Shown piece after piece: positions 1-4,982 of a DNA stretch of 8,371 nucleotides. The notes under the pieces are model-generated. The model saw nothing but the letters and a program-made list of their open reading frames with translations. It was not told where the DNA came from and did not search any database. This DNA is from Caulobacteraceae bacterium (GTDB lineage Bacteria > Pseudomonadota > Alphaproteobacteria > Caulobacterales > Caulobacteraceae). Both the position numbers and the translations under genes were made by a program. Position 1 is the first letter of the stretch. Each line of letters opens with the position of its first letter. Where the stretch lies: assembly GCA_004144935.1 (NCBI GenBank), contig SDZP01000286.1, positions 1-8,371 of the forward strand, given 5' to 3'.

Positions 1-2
1 AG

Positions 3-338
3 GAAGGCCGCGCCCTGCTCATGGAGGCCATCGGCCTGCTTGAGGCCGCCCTGGCCGAGCCCACGGACGACGCCTGGCTGGAGGCTATCTACAGCACCTC
101 CTCGGTGATCATCGACGTCTGCCCGCCCGATCTGACGGCCCTGGGCAAGGCGGCCTGGAGCCTCTGCGACCTGACCGACCGACAGCGCAAGAACGAACGG
201 CTGGAGGTCCCGCCGATCGCCGTCCACGTCGCCGCCATCCGCACCCTCAGCCAAGACAATCTCGCGCCGGAGGCCGCCGCGCCCCTGCTTGCGGGCCTGG
301 AAGCGCTGCTGGCGCGGGAAGTCGCCAAGGGCGGCTGA
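3..338 (+). CDS. C-terminal part of an unidentified helical protein (5' end outside window)
   Basis: The frame is open from base 3 to the TGA at 336-338. An ATG at 21 lies in frame but has no purine-rich Shine-Dalgarno in front of it, and codons before it (reading E-G-R-A-L-L) continue the same helical character. I therefore treat this as the last ~111 residues of a longer gene. The visible part is Leu/Ala-rich and predicted to be helical, with no signal peptide, membrane segment or catalytic motif that I recognise. A segment around AAWSLCDLTDR, followed by a short acidic/basic stretch and another Ala/Leu helix, suggests a small helical bundle. It ends 69 bp before the oxidoreductase gene on the same strand, with no obvious terminator between them. 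Function unknown. Third positions are strongly G/C, which supports it being a real gene. Confidence 0.7.
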   Translation, partial: EGRALLMEAIGLLEAALAEPTDDAWLEAIYSTSSVIIDVCPPDLTALGKAAWSLCDLTDRQRKNERLEVPPIAVHVAAIRTLSQDNLAPEAAAPLLAGLEALLAREVAKGG

Positions 339-346
339 AAACGCGC

Positions 347-401
347 TTGCCTGACGCGGCGTGATATTCCGATAAGGTCGTTCCCAACAAATGTTTGGGA
401 G
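347..401 (+). promoter_or_regulatory. Possible promoter and leader hairpin before the oxidoreductase gene
   Basis: A TTGCCT at 347-352 and a GATAAG at 371-376 are 18 bp apart and could be -35 and -10 elements. The match is only partial. Just downstream, TCCCAA (382-387) and TTGGGA (395-400) form a 6-bp inverted repeat around a 7-nt loop. Its right arm overlaps the GGGAG Shine-Dalgarno at 397-401, so it could modulate translation of the gene starting at 408. Both readings are inference from short motifs. Confidence 0.25.
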
Positions 402-407
402 ACCGCC

Positions 408-1409
408 ATGGCCATTCGCACCCGTTTCACCGAGCTGTTCGGCGTCGAGCACCCCATCGCCCAGGGCGGCATGCAGTGGGTCGGCAAGGCCGAGCTGGTC
501 GCCGCCGTCGCCAACGCCGGGGCGCTGGGCTTCATCACCGCCCTGACCCAGCCGACGCCGGAAGACCTGGCCAAGGAAATCCAGCGCACCAAGGATCTGA
601 CCGACAAGCCGTTCGGCGTGAACCTGACCATCCTGCCGGCCATCAAGCCGCCGCCCTACGCCGAATACCGCGCCGCCATCATCGAGAGCGGCATCACCAT
701 GGTCGAGACCGCCGGCTACAAGCCGCAGGAGCATGTCGACCACTTCAAGCAGCACGGCATCAAGGTCATCCATAAATGCACCGCCGTCCGCCACGCCCTG
801 TCGGCCGAGCGGATGGGTGTCGACGCCATTTCCATCGACGGTTTCGAATGCGCCGGTCACCCCGGTGAAGACGACATCCCCGGCCTGATCCTGATCCCCG
901 CCGCCGCCAACAAGGTGAAGATCCCGATGCTGGCCTCGGGCGGCTTCGGCGACGCGCGCGGCCTGGTCGCGGCCCTGGCGCTGGGCGCCGACGGCATCAA
1001 CATGGGCACCCGCTTCTGCGTCACCAAGGAGGCCCCCATCCCCGAGAGCTTCAAGGTGCAGATGGTCGCCAACGACGAGCGCCAGACCGACCTGATCTTC
1101 CGCACCCTGCACAATACCGCCCGCGTCATGCGCAACCAGGTCAGCCAGGAGGTGGTCCAGATCGAGCGGGCCGGCGGCGCCAAGTTCGAGGACGTCCAGC
1201 ACCTGGTCGCCGGCACTCGCGGCCGCGACGCGCTCGCCAACGGCGACACCGACGGCGGCATCTGGTCGGCCGGCATGGTCCAGGGGATCATCGACGACAT
1301 CCCCAGCTGCAAGGACCTCATCGACCGCATCATCAGCGAGGCCGAGGACCTGATCCGCGGCCGCCTGGAGAGCATGGTCTCGAGCCCACGGCTGGTGGCT
1401 GCGGAATAG
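408..1409 (+). CDS. FMN-dependent oxidoreductase, nitronate monooxygenase superfamily (NADH:quinone reductase-like)
   Basis: Predicted 333-aa cytoplasmic TIM-barrel flavoenzyme of the 2-nitropropane dioxygenase/nitronate monooxygenase family (PF03060). The ATG at 408 follows GGGAG at 397-401 with suitable spacing. Visible family landmarks are the N-terminal QGGMQWVG strand (19-26), the CTAVRHA segment (124-130), DGFECAGHPGEDDIPG (144-159) carrying the conserved His151, the phosphate-binding region ASGGFGD...GADGINMGTRF (176-203), and WSAGMVQG (286-293). From memory these match Pseudomonas aeruginosa PA1024 motif by motif over nearly the whole length. That protein was first annotated as a 2-nitropropane dioxygenase and later shown to be an NADH:quinone reductase. 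I infer that quinone reduction is more likely than nitronate oxidation here. The gene stands alone on its strand, with a strong hairpin about 130 bp downstream. No link to the PHA genes is evident. Confidence 0.93.
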   Translation: MAIRTRFTELFGVEHPIAQGGMQWVGKAELVAAVANAGALGFITALTQPTPEDLAKEIQRTKDLTDKPFGVNLTILPAIKPPPYAEYRAAIIESGITMVETAGYKPQEHVDHFKQHGIKVIHKCTAVRHALSAERMGVDAISIDGFECAGHPGEDDIPGLILIPAAANKVKIPMLASGGFGDARGLVAALALGADGINMGTRFCVTKEAPIPESFKVQMVANDERQTDLIFRTLHNTARVMRNQVSQEVVQIERAGGAKFEDVQHLVAGTRGRDALANGDTDGGIWSAGMVQGIIDDIPSCKDLIDRIISEAEDLIRGRLESMVSSPRLVAAE

Positions 1410-1538
1410 AGACATCATCTGACGGCGGACAGTATAGGCGCTCGTTAACGGCTGTAGACATCTGCGACAGCGTCGTGAAATTTAGATGACACGGGCTCAG
1501 GACGCCGCCTGATTGGTCTCGCGTTAGTTTTGCGCCGT

Positions 1539-1564
1539 CAGACCTCCACGTCAGTGGAGGTCTG
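1539..1564. terminator. Perfect 11-bp hairpin between convergent genes
   Basis: Bases 1539-1549 and 1554-1564 are exact reverse complements around a GTCA loop. The hairpin lies between the oxidoreductase stop (1409, plus strand) and the alpha/beta hydrolase stop (1600, minus strand), where a shared transcription end is expected. Neither side has a long T tract; the plus strand continues TGTATGTTAAA. It is therefore not a textbook intrinsic terminator, but it could act as a bidirectional terminator or 3'-end stabiliser. In the preceding 1410-1538 I see no gene. Confidence 0.5.
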
Positions 1565-1599
1565 TGTATGTTAAAGCTGCGCGCAACCGTCCGCCACGC

Positions 1600-2547
1600 C
1601 TATGCGGCGGCGGGCTTGCGCCTGAACAGGTCGGCCCACAGGTAGCGCGCCGCATCCGCCACGTCGCCCAGCCGATCGCCCAGCGTCGCCAGCACCGGCC
1701 GTTGCCGCGGCAGGCAGGCTTCCAGTTCGGCGATCAGGTCCCCGGCAGGCCCGTCGTTGAGGAAATGGTTGCCGCCCGGCACGCGGCGGAAGCGCATTGG
1801 CCGCAGGGTGCGCAGCTCCTTGACCAGCTTTTCGGCCGTCTCGATCGGGGCGAAGTCGTCGAGGTCGCCGTGGATCAGATGGATCGGCACGCTGATCCGC
1901 TCCAGCGCCTGGCGCATATGGACCAGCTGGCCCGGCTGGCCGGCGACCTCCAGCACGGCGTTGCGCAGGTCGCGCGGCACCGGCAGGAAGCGCAGCAGCA
2001 CCTGGCCCAGCTTGACCAGCATGCGGGCGGTCGGGCCCGGATCGCCGAGATAGCCGCTCAGCAGCACCAGCCCGGCCAGGCCCTTCGGCCGGCGCGCGGC
2101 CATCAGGCTGGTGATGGCCGCGCCATAGGATTGGCCAACCAGCAGCAGGCGCTGGCCCGGGGCGACGCTCAGCAGCGGCATCAGGGCCTCGGCCTGCACA
2201 CGGATGTCGCCGACGTACTCGACCGGCTGGCTGCCGGCGTAACCGGGCCGGTCGACGACGACCATCTCCCGGTCGCTCGGCAGTTCGGCCAGCACCGGTG
2301 CCCAGTATTCGGCCCAGCTGGGCGCGCCGGTGACGACGACGATCTTCCAGGGGGCGGGCTTTTCGCGCGGGGTGGTCAGGGCCGACAGGGTCCAGCCGTG
2401 GTCGCCGCCGCAGGGCAGGGTGATGCGCTTGACGACGCTCTCCGCATAGAGCTCGGCCGTCGGCACATGCTCGAAACGGCCGGCAAGCCCGCTCTCGACG
2501 CAGGCCCAGCCCAGTTCCAGCACACCCTTGGGGCGTTTACGCGCCAC
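1600..2547 (-). CDS. Alpha/beta hydrolase
   Basis: A 315-aa protein of the alpha/beta-hydrolase fold. The start is a GTG at 2547, chosen because AGGAG lies 7 nt upstream (2556-2560 read on the minus strand) and no ATG is better placed. Core features are the strand WKIVVVTGAPSW (67-78), where the usual HG oxyanion motif is replaced by TGAPSW, a VVVDRPGYAGS segment (97-106), the nucleophile elbow GQSYG (138-142, Ser140), the acid in HGDLDDFAP (226-234, probably Asp230), and the base His261 in GGNHFLN. The full Ser-Asp-His triad is therefore present. The first ~60 residues precede the fold and show no signal peptide, so the enzyme should be cytoplasmic. Substrate unknown; family members include esterases, lipases and C-C hydrolases. 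It is the last gene of the minus-strand block and converges on the oxidoreductase gene. It is not closely similar to the PhaZ in this window. Confidence 0.9.
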   Translation of the reverse strand: MARKRPKGVLELGWACVESGLAGRFEHVPTAELYAESVVKRITLPCGGDHGWTLSALTTPREKPAPWKIVVVTGAPSWAEYWAPVLAELPSDREMVVVDRPGYAGSQPVEYVGDIRVQAEALMPLLSVAPGQRLLLVGQSYGAAITSLMAARRPKGLAGLVLLSGYLGDPGPTARMLVKLGQVLLRFLPVPRDLRNAVLEVAGQPGQLVHMRQALERISVPIHLIHGDLDDFAPIETAEKLVKELRTLRPMRFRRVPGGNHFLNDGPAGDLIAELEACLPRQRPVLATLGDRLGDVADAARYLWADLFRRKPAAA

Positions 2548-2633
2548 GATCCGTCTCCTGTTTCAGACCCGCTTGACCAGCGGGAGTTCAACGCCGCGAT
2601 GACCGGAGGGTTCGCTGAAAACCGCCCGCGGTC

Positions 2634-2664
2634 ACCGATCTTTTTCGTAATGTGGCGGATCGGT
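2634..2664. promoter_or_regulatory. Inverted repeat ACCGATC-N17-GATCGGT upstream of the hydrolase gene
   Basis: Exact 7-bp arms at 2634-2640 and 2658-2664 are separated by 17 bp. The repeat lies in the 149-bp gap between the membrane-protein stop (2697) and the hydrolase start (2547). On the minus strand the spacer contains an A-rich stretch and the repeat is followed by ACCG-CGGG-CGGT-TTTC (about 2618-2634), a weak terminator-like structure. It may be an operator or part of the transcription end of the membrane-protein gene. This rests on symmetry alone. Confidence 0.25.
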
Positions 2665-2696
2665 CCTGAACCAGGGTTGAACGGGTCGTGGGGCGG

Positions 2697-3131
2697 TCAT
2701 TCAAAGACGGCGGGCACGGCCGCTTTCTGTCGGCGGACGTGGGCGATGGTGCCGAGCAGCAGGGTCACGAACACCGCGTAGCCGATCAGGTTGAGCCCTG
2801 TGGAATAGACCAGGCTGGTGATCTTCATCTGCGCCCAGAAGGCCAGATGCAGCAGAACACAAAGGCCCTGGAAGCCGGCCAACCACATCGTCCACCATCG
2901 GTCAGCCAGCAGGGCCAGGGCTACGAACAGTGCGAAGGCGACAATATCCAGCCACATGATGCCGAACTGGACGTCGTTCCAGCGCCGATCCGGCATGATG
3001 AAGGTCAGGACGTTGCTGACCAGCAGAAACAGGCCAGCCACCCGCTCGGGACCTCCGCCGCGCCACATGGCGAAGCCGCAGACCAGAAAGGCGGTCGCGA
3101 AGTTGGCGATGAACCAGAGCGGCAATTCCAC
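2697..3131 (-). CDS. Small integral membrane protein, five predicted helices, unknown function
   Basis: A hydrophobic protein of about 144 residues. Numbered from the proposed start, probable membrane segments are about 5-22, 31-47, 59-75, 79-99 and 110-129, followed by a short basic tail (RRQK). A longer form beginning at TTG 3188 is open, but its first 19 codons run through the intrinsic terminator at 3133-3162, so a transcript from upstream should end there. I therefore prefer the GTG at 3131, which yields a compact N-terminus running directly into the first helix. No good Shine-Dalgarno precedes either start, since the GTG follows the terminator's T run, so the start is uncertain. No catalytic motif or family name is recognised. 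Trp- and aromatic-rich helix ends are typical of small inner-membrane proteins. It precedes the alpha/beta hydrolase gene on the same strand with a 149-bp gap. Confidence 0.7.
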   Translation of the reverse strand: MELPLWFIANFATAFLVCGFAMWRGGGPERVAGLFLLVSNVLTFIMPDRRWNDVQFGIMWLDIVAFALFVALALLADRWWTMWLAGFQGLCVLLHLAFWAQMKITSLVYSTGLNLIGYAVFVTLLLGTIAHVRRQKAAVPAVFE

Positions 3132-3132
3132 G

Positions 3133-3162
3133 AAAAAGGGTCCCGCGTGAACGGGACCCTTT
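3133..3162 (-). terminator. Intrinsic (rho-independent) terminator of the 127-aa gene
   Basis: On the minus strand an 11-bp perfect stem (AAAGGGTCCCG pairing with CGGGACCCTTT) with a 6-nt loop ends in TTTTT. It begins about 38 bp after the stop of the gene at 3200-3583. Stem strength, short loop and T run make this the clearest terminator in the window. It occupies the 5' end of the longest possible frame of the next gene. Confidence 0.88.
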
Positions 3163-3199
3163 CTGGCGCCAATCGCAGGCCGTGCCAATCTGACGTGGA

Positions 3200-3583
3200 T
3201 CAGGCGGCCTTCACTTCCGTCAGGTAGACTCCGGCCGGCTGCGGCGCTGCAGTCTGATAGACGCCAGTCGGCGGCGGCGTCGTCGGTTTGTCGTTGCCGG
3301 TGCCGGTGGCATACCGCTTCAGCCCCAACTGCTCCTGGGCCACCGCCAGCGCCTTGTGCGTGTCGATGATGGTGCGGCGGGCGCGGGTCAGGTGGGCCAG
3401 GGTCTCGGTGGCCCCTTCGAAGGCCTCCTGGGCGTAGAGGACCGAGAGATTGGCCTCCTTGCGGGCCGTCGGCATGGTCATGGCCAGGCCGGCCACGGCC
3501 GCCAGGGCGATATCCAGGGCGTCCTCGGCTTCGAAGAGTTGCTTGGAAACCGCGTCGGCAGCGGCGCGTCGTTGATGCAGCAT
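3200..3583 (-). CDS. 127-aa helical protein with proline-rich GVY-repeat tail, unknown function
   Basis: The ATG at 3583 is preceded by GGGAGG about 6 nt upstream, a strong ribosome site. Residues 1-90 are Ala/Leu/Glu-rich and predicted to be helical, with one Met/Ala-rich stretch (AAVAGLAMTMP) too weak to be a clear membrane segment. The end is a flexible Pro/Thr tail holding two copies of a (T/A)GVY(Q/L)T unit, TGVYQTA and AGVYLTE. There is no signal peptide and no recognised domain. The gene is flanked by its own terminator downstream and by a hairpin (3626-3644) upstream, so it is probably monocistronic. I do not recognise the family. A structural or granule-associated role would be speculation, as nothing in the sequence links it to PHA. 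Confidence 0.8.
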   Translation of the reverse strand: MLHQRRAAADAVSKQLFEAEDALDIALAAVAGLAMTMPTARKEANLSVLYAQEAFEGATETLAHLTRARRTIIDTHKALAVAQEQLGLKRYATGTGNDKPTTPPPTGVYQTAAPQPAGVYLTEVKAA

Positions 3584-3625
3584 AGTCGCCTCCCTTGTCG
3601 CCCCCCCTCGGGGCGCGTTGTGAAT

Positions 3626-3644
3626 TCCGGGCGATCCGCCCGGA
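3626..3644 (-). terminator. GC-rich hairpin just after the LuxR/membrane-tail ORF
   Basis: TCCGGGCG (3626-3633) and CGCCCGGA (3637-3644) form a perfect 8-bp stem with a 3-nt loop. On the minus strand it starts 6 bp after the TGA at 3650-3652. The sequence after the stem (ATTCACAACG) has no T run, so termination would be weak or factor-assisted. Its position between two genes supports a transcription-end role. Confidence 0.4.
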
Positions 3645-3649
3645 TCACC

Positions 3650-4417
3650 TCAGGGGCGGATCAGTTGTTGCAGGGCCACCAGGCCGGACAGGGCGCCGCC
3701 GAAGGTCATCGCCGCGATCACCATGATCAGGACGATCAGCCCCAGCCGCTGGACCGGGCCTAGCGTGTTGAGCTGTCCTCCGACTCCGGCGGGTAGAAGT
3801 CCCCATCCATCACCGCGAAGGCCGCGCAGAGGATTTCCCGCAGCACCATCTCGGGCGGCAGCCAGCGGGACTGCTTGCGCACCGCCGAGATCAGCTCTGG
3901 CGTGGCGGCCGCCATGGCCGGGCTGGAGGAGAGGCTGACGAGCTGTCGCTCCAGCTGCTCCCAGGTCCACACCGGCAGCGGCGTCCCCGTCTGCGGGCCG
4001 CGCTGGAACGAGGCTTCGAAGCGGTCCACTTCCTGCTTCATCCACAGGGCCTGGCTCAGGCCGGGGGTGGCGATGCTGGTGTGGTGGTCGTTGGCGGGGG
4101 TCATGGTCGGCTCCGGTTTGTGGAGCCGAGGTTGTGGCGCCGGCCGGGTCGTTCGCCATGACGTCCGTCATGCCTGACATGTCGTGTGTCATGCGGTCTT
4201 CCGCCGCCAGCAGCATGCGGGCGGCAGCCCGGCGGTCATCGACGCCCAGCCGTTCCAGGGCGTTGCGCACGTGGTTGGCCACGGTGTGGTTTGACAGGCC
4301 CAGCTGCTTGCCGATTTCCTTGCCGGTCAGGTGCTGTCCGACCAGGCGCAGGATCTCGCGCTCGCGCCCGGTCAGGCGCTCGAGCTTGCCGTCTCTTTGA
4401 TCCTCGATCCCGTCCAT
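3650..4417 (-). CDS. LuxR-type HTH regulator with C-terminal membrane tail; central part overlaps another gene
   Basis: The uninterrupted frame encodes 255 residues from ATG 4417 (weak CAGG ribosome site). Residues 13-72 are a GerE/LuxR DNA-binding domain: LTGREREILRLVGQHL, then the recognition helix in LSNHTVANHVRNALERLGV. There is no receiver or autoinducer domain. A Met-rich stretch (MTHDMSGMTDVM, 76-87) follows. The C-terminus, from about residue 217 (NTLGPVQRLGLIVLIMVIAA through ALSGLVALQQLI), is one membrane helix. From memory, short LuxR-HTH proteins ending in this type of tail occur in Caulobacterales and sphingomonads, which favours one membrane-anchored regulator. Oddity: residues ~103-216 in this frame are Pro/Arg/Gly/Ala-rich with about 50 A/T third bases. 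The same DNA in another frame has only about 8 in 114 codons and encodes a sensible protein. Two compensating frameshifts, a nested gene, or an HTH gene disrupted by indel are all possible. It is divergent from the phasin gene. Confidence 0.5.
   Translation of the reverse strand: MDGIEDQRDGKLERLTGREREILRLVGQHLTGKEIGKQLGLSNHTVANHVRNALERLGVDDRRAAARMLLAAEDRMTHDMSGMTDVMANDPAGATTSAPQTGADHDPRQRPPHQHRHPRPEPGPVDEAGSGPLRSLVPARPADGDAAAGVDLGAAGATARQPLLQPGHGGRHARADLGGAQAVPLAAARDGAAGNPLRGLRGDGWGLLPAGVGGQLNTLGPVQRLGLIVLIMVIAAMTFGGALSGLVALQQLIRP
3760..4104 (-). CDS. 114-aa hypothetical protein nested in the LuxR-type ORF
   Basis: The ATG at 4104 follows GGAG with a 6-nt spacer, and the TAG is at 3760-3762. 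Third positions are G or C in all but about 8 codons, the pattern of real genes here, whereas the containing LuxR frame lacks it over the same bases. The product is a soluble, mixed alpha-helical protein with Trp-rich stretches (PVWTWEQLERQLVSL, then KQSRWLPPEMVLREILCAAF) and an acidic C-terminus (DGDFYPPESED). No known domain, signal peptide or membrane helix is recognised. The stop codon falls inside codons of the membrane tail of the overlapping frame. That tail has no ATG, GTG or TTG of its own before its hydrophobic core. This gene may be an independent protein translated from the luxR transcript, or the true central part of a regulator split by two frameshifts. Confidence 0.6.
   Translation of the reverse strand: MTPANDHHTSIATPGLSQALWMKQEVDRFEASFQRGPQTGTPLPVWTWEQLERQLVSLSSSPAMAAATPELISAVRKQSRWLPPEMVLREILCAAFAVMDGDFYPPESEDSSTR
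4109..4127 (-). promoter_or_regulatory. Hairpin sequestering the ribosome site of the nested gene
   Basis: On the minus strand GGCTCC-ACAAACC-GGAGCC forms a 6-bp stem whose right arm contains the GGAG Shine-Dalgarno of the gene starting at 4104. Folding would hide the site. Translation of the overlapping LuxR frame through this point would open it, which suggests translational coupling. Inference from pairing only. Confidence 0.35.
4157..4183. repeat. Adjacent palindromes within the HTH ORF
   Basis: CATGACG-TC-CGTCATG (4157-4172) is a perfect 7+2+7 palindrome, and GACATGTC (4176-4183) is a second perfect 8-bp palindrome 3 bp away. They lie in the codons for the Met-rich stretch after the HTH domain and 53 bp upstream of the nested gene's start. 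They could be a binding site (possibly for the regulator itself), an RNA hairpin, or a by-product of repeated ATG/GAC codons. Confidence 0.35.
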
Positions 4418-4522
4418 CTGAATAACCTGACGTTCTCCGGTTCGGGGCGCTGGTCCACCGCAGGTTCGCTACCGGCCCCCATTTACCCCTGGCTGTAAGC
4501 ATAACGCAGTTCTGGCTGAGGC

Positions 4523-4558
4523 CTAGAATGATCTTTCTAGACCGCGCCGCTAGATCAT
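4523..4558. promoter_or_regulatory. Overlapping inverted repeats upstream of the phasin gene (candidate operator)
   Basis: In the 190-bp divergent region between the HTH regulator (4417, minus) and the phasin (4608, plus), CTAGAA-TGATCT-TTCTAG (4523-4540) is a perfect 6+6+6 inverted repeat. ATGATCT (4528-4534) also pairs with AGATCAT (4552-4558). The area is unusually A/T-rich for this window, as expected near a promoter. The decamer AGAATGATCT (4525-4534) recurs with one change as AGAACGATCT at 5633-5642 upstream of phaC, so a shared regulator such as PhaD is conceivable. One 9/10 match between two short regions can arise by chance. No convincing -35/-10 pair was found. Confidence 0.35.
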
Positions 4559-4607
4559 GGGTTCCTTCGCCGCTCCCTCGGTGAGACGCAAGCTCAAGGA
4601 GCCTCCC

Positions 4608-4937
4608 ATGGCCGCCGCCAAGAAGACCAAGACTGCCAAGACCGCCGCGCCGGAAGCCGGCCCCGACCTCGACATCGCCCGCAAGATCTGGCTGGCCGGC
4701 GTCGGCGCCTACGGGACCAAGCAGTCGAAGGAGCGCCGCGCCGCCCTCGAAGACCGCATCGGCAAGGTCCGCAAGTCGCTGACCGAAACCTTCGCTCCCT
4801 ACAACCTCGCCGCCCTCGGAGAGGCCGTTCAGGCCCTGGCCGCCCAGGTCGAAGCCCTGACCGGCGAAGTGGCCGCCCTCAAGGCTGAGAAGGCCAGCAG
4901 GAAGACCGCCGCCGCCAAGACCGACGCAGCGGCCTAG
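4608..4937 (+). CDS. Phasin, PhaF/PhaI type (PHA granule-associated protein)
   Basis: A 109-aa granule-surface protein of the Pseudomonas PhaF/PhaI family (PF05597). The ATG at 4608 follows AAGGAG at 4596-4601 with 6-nt spacing; an in-frame ATG at 4557 has no ribosome site and adds an unlikely N-terminus. The diagnostic segment is ARKIWLAGVGAYG (24-36), an amphipathic helix nearly identical to that of Pseudomonas phasins, followed by a basic helix and a heptad-patterned coiled coil at about 67-95 (LGEAVQALAAQVEALTGEVA), likely for oligomerisation. Both ends are Ala/Lys-rich, and the C-terminal tail (KASRKTAAAKTDAAA) is a short version of the histone-like DNA-binding tail of PhaF. In length it is closer to PhaI. 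It would coat PHA granules made by PhaC and may influence granule distribution. It converges on phaD, 45 bp away. Confidence 0.9.
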   Translation: MAAAKKTKTAKTAAPEAGPDLDIARKIWLAGVGAYGTKQSKERRAALEDRIGKVRKSLTETFAPYNLAALGEAVQALAAQVEALTGEVAALKAEKASRKTAAAKTDAAA

Positions 4938-4982
4938 AGTCTTCCGGCGGACGCGCCTGATCCAGTCTCCTCCCCCCAGGGG

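Noticed and set aside
89..646. Minus-strand frame across the first two genes
   Set aside because: It spans the 3' end of one plus-strand gene and the 5' end of another, with Ser/Arg/Ala-rich composition typical of antisense noise.
1564..2781. Long plus-strand open frame opposite the alpha/beta hydrolase
   Set aside because: Its product is Gln/Arg/His/Pro-rich without domain structure, while the opposite strand encodes a full Ser-Asp-His hydrolase. It is an antisense shadow caused by high GC content.
4557..4607. ATG at 4557 as the phasin start
   Set aside because: It overlaps the candidate operator repeat, has no ribosome site, and adds residues not typical of phasins; ATG 4608 follows AAGGAG.
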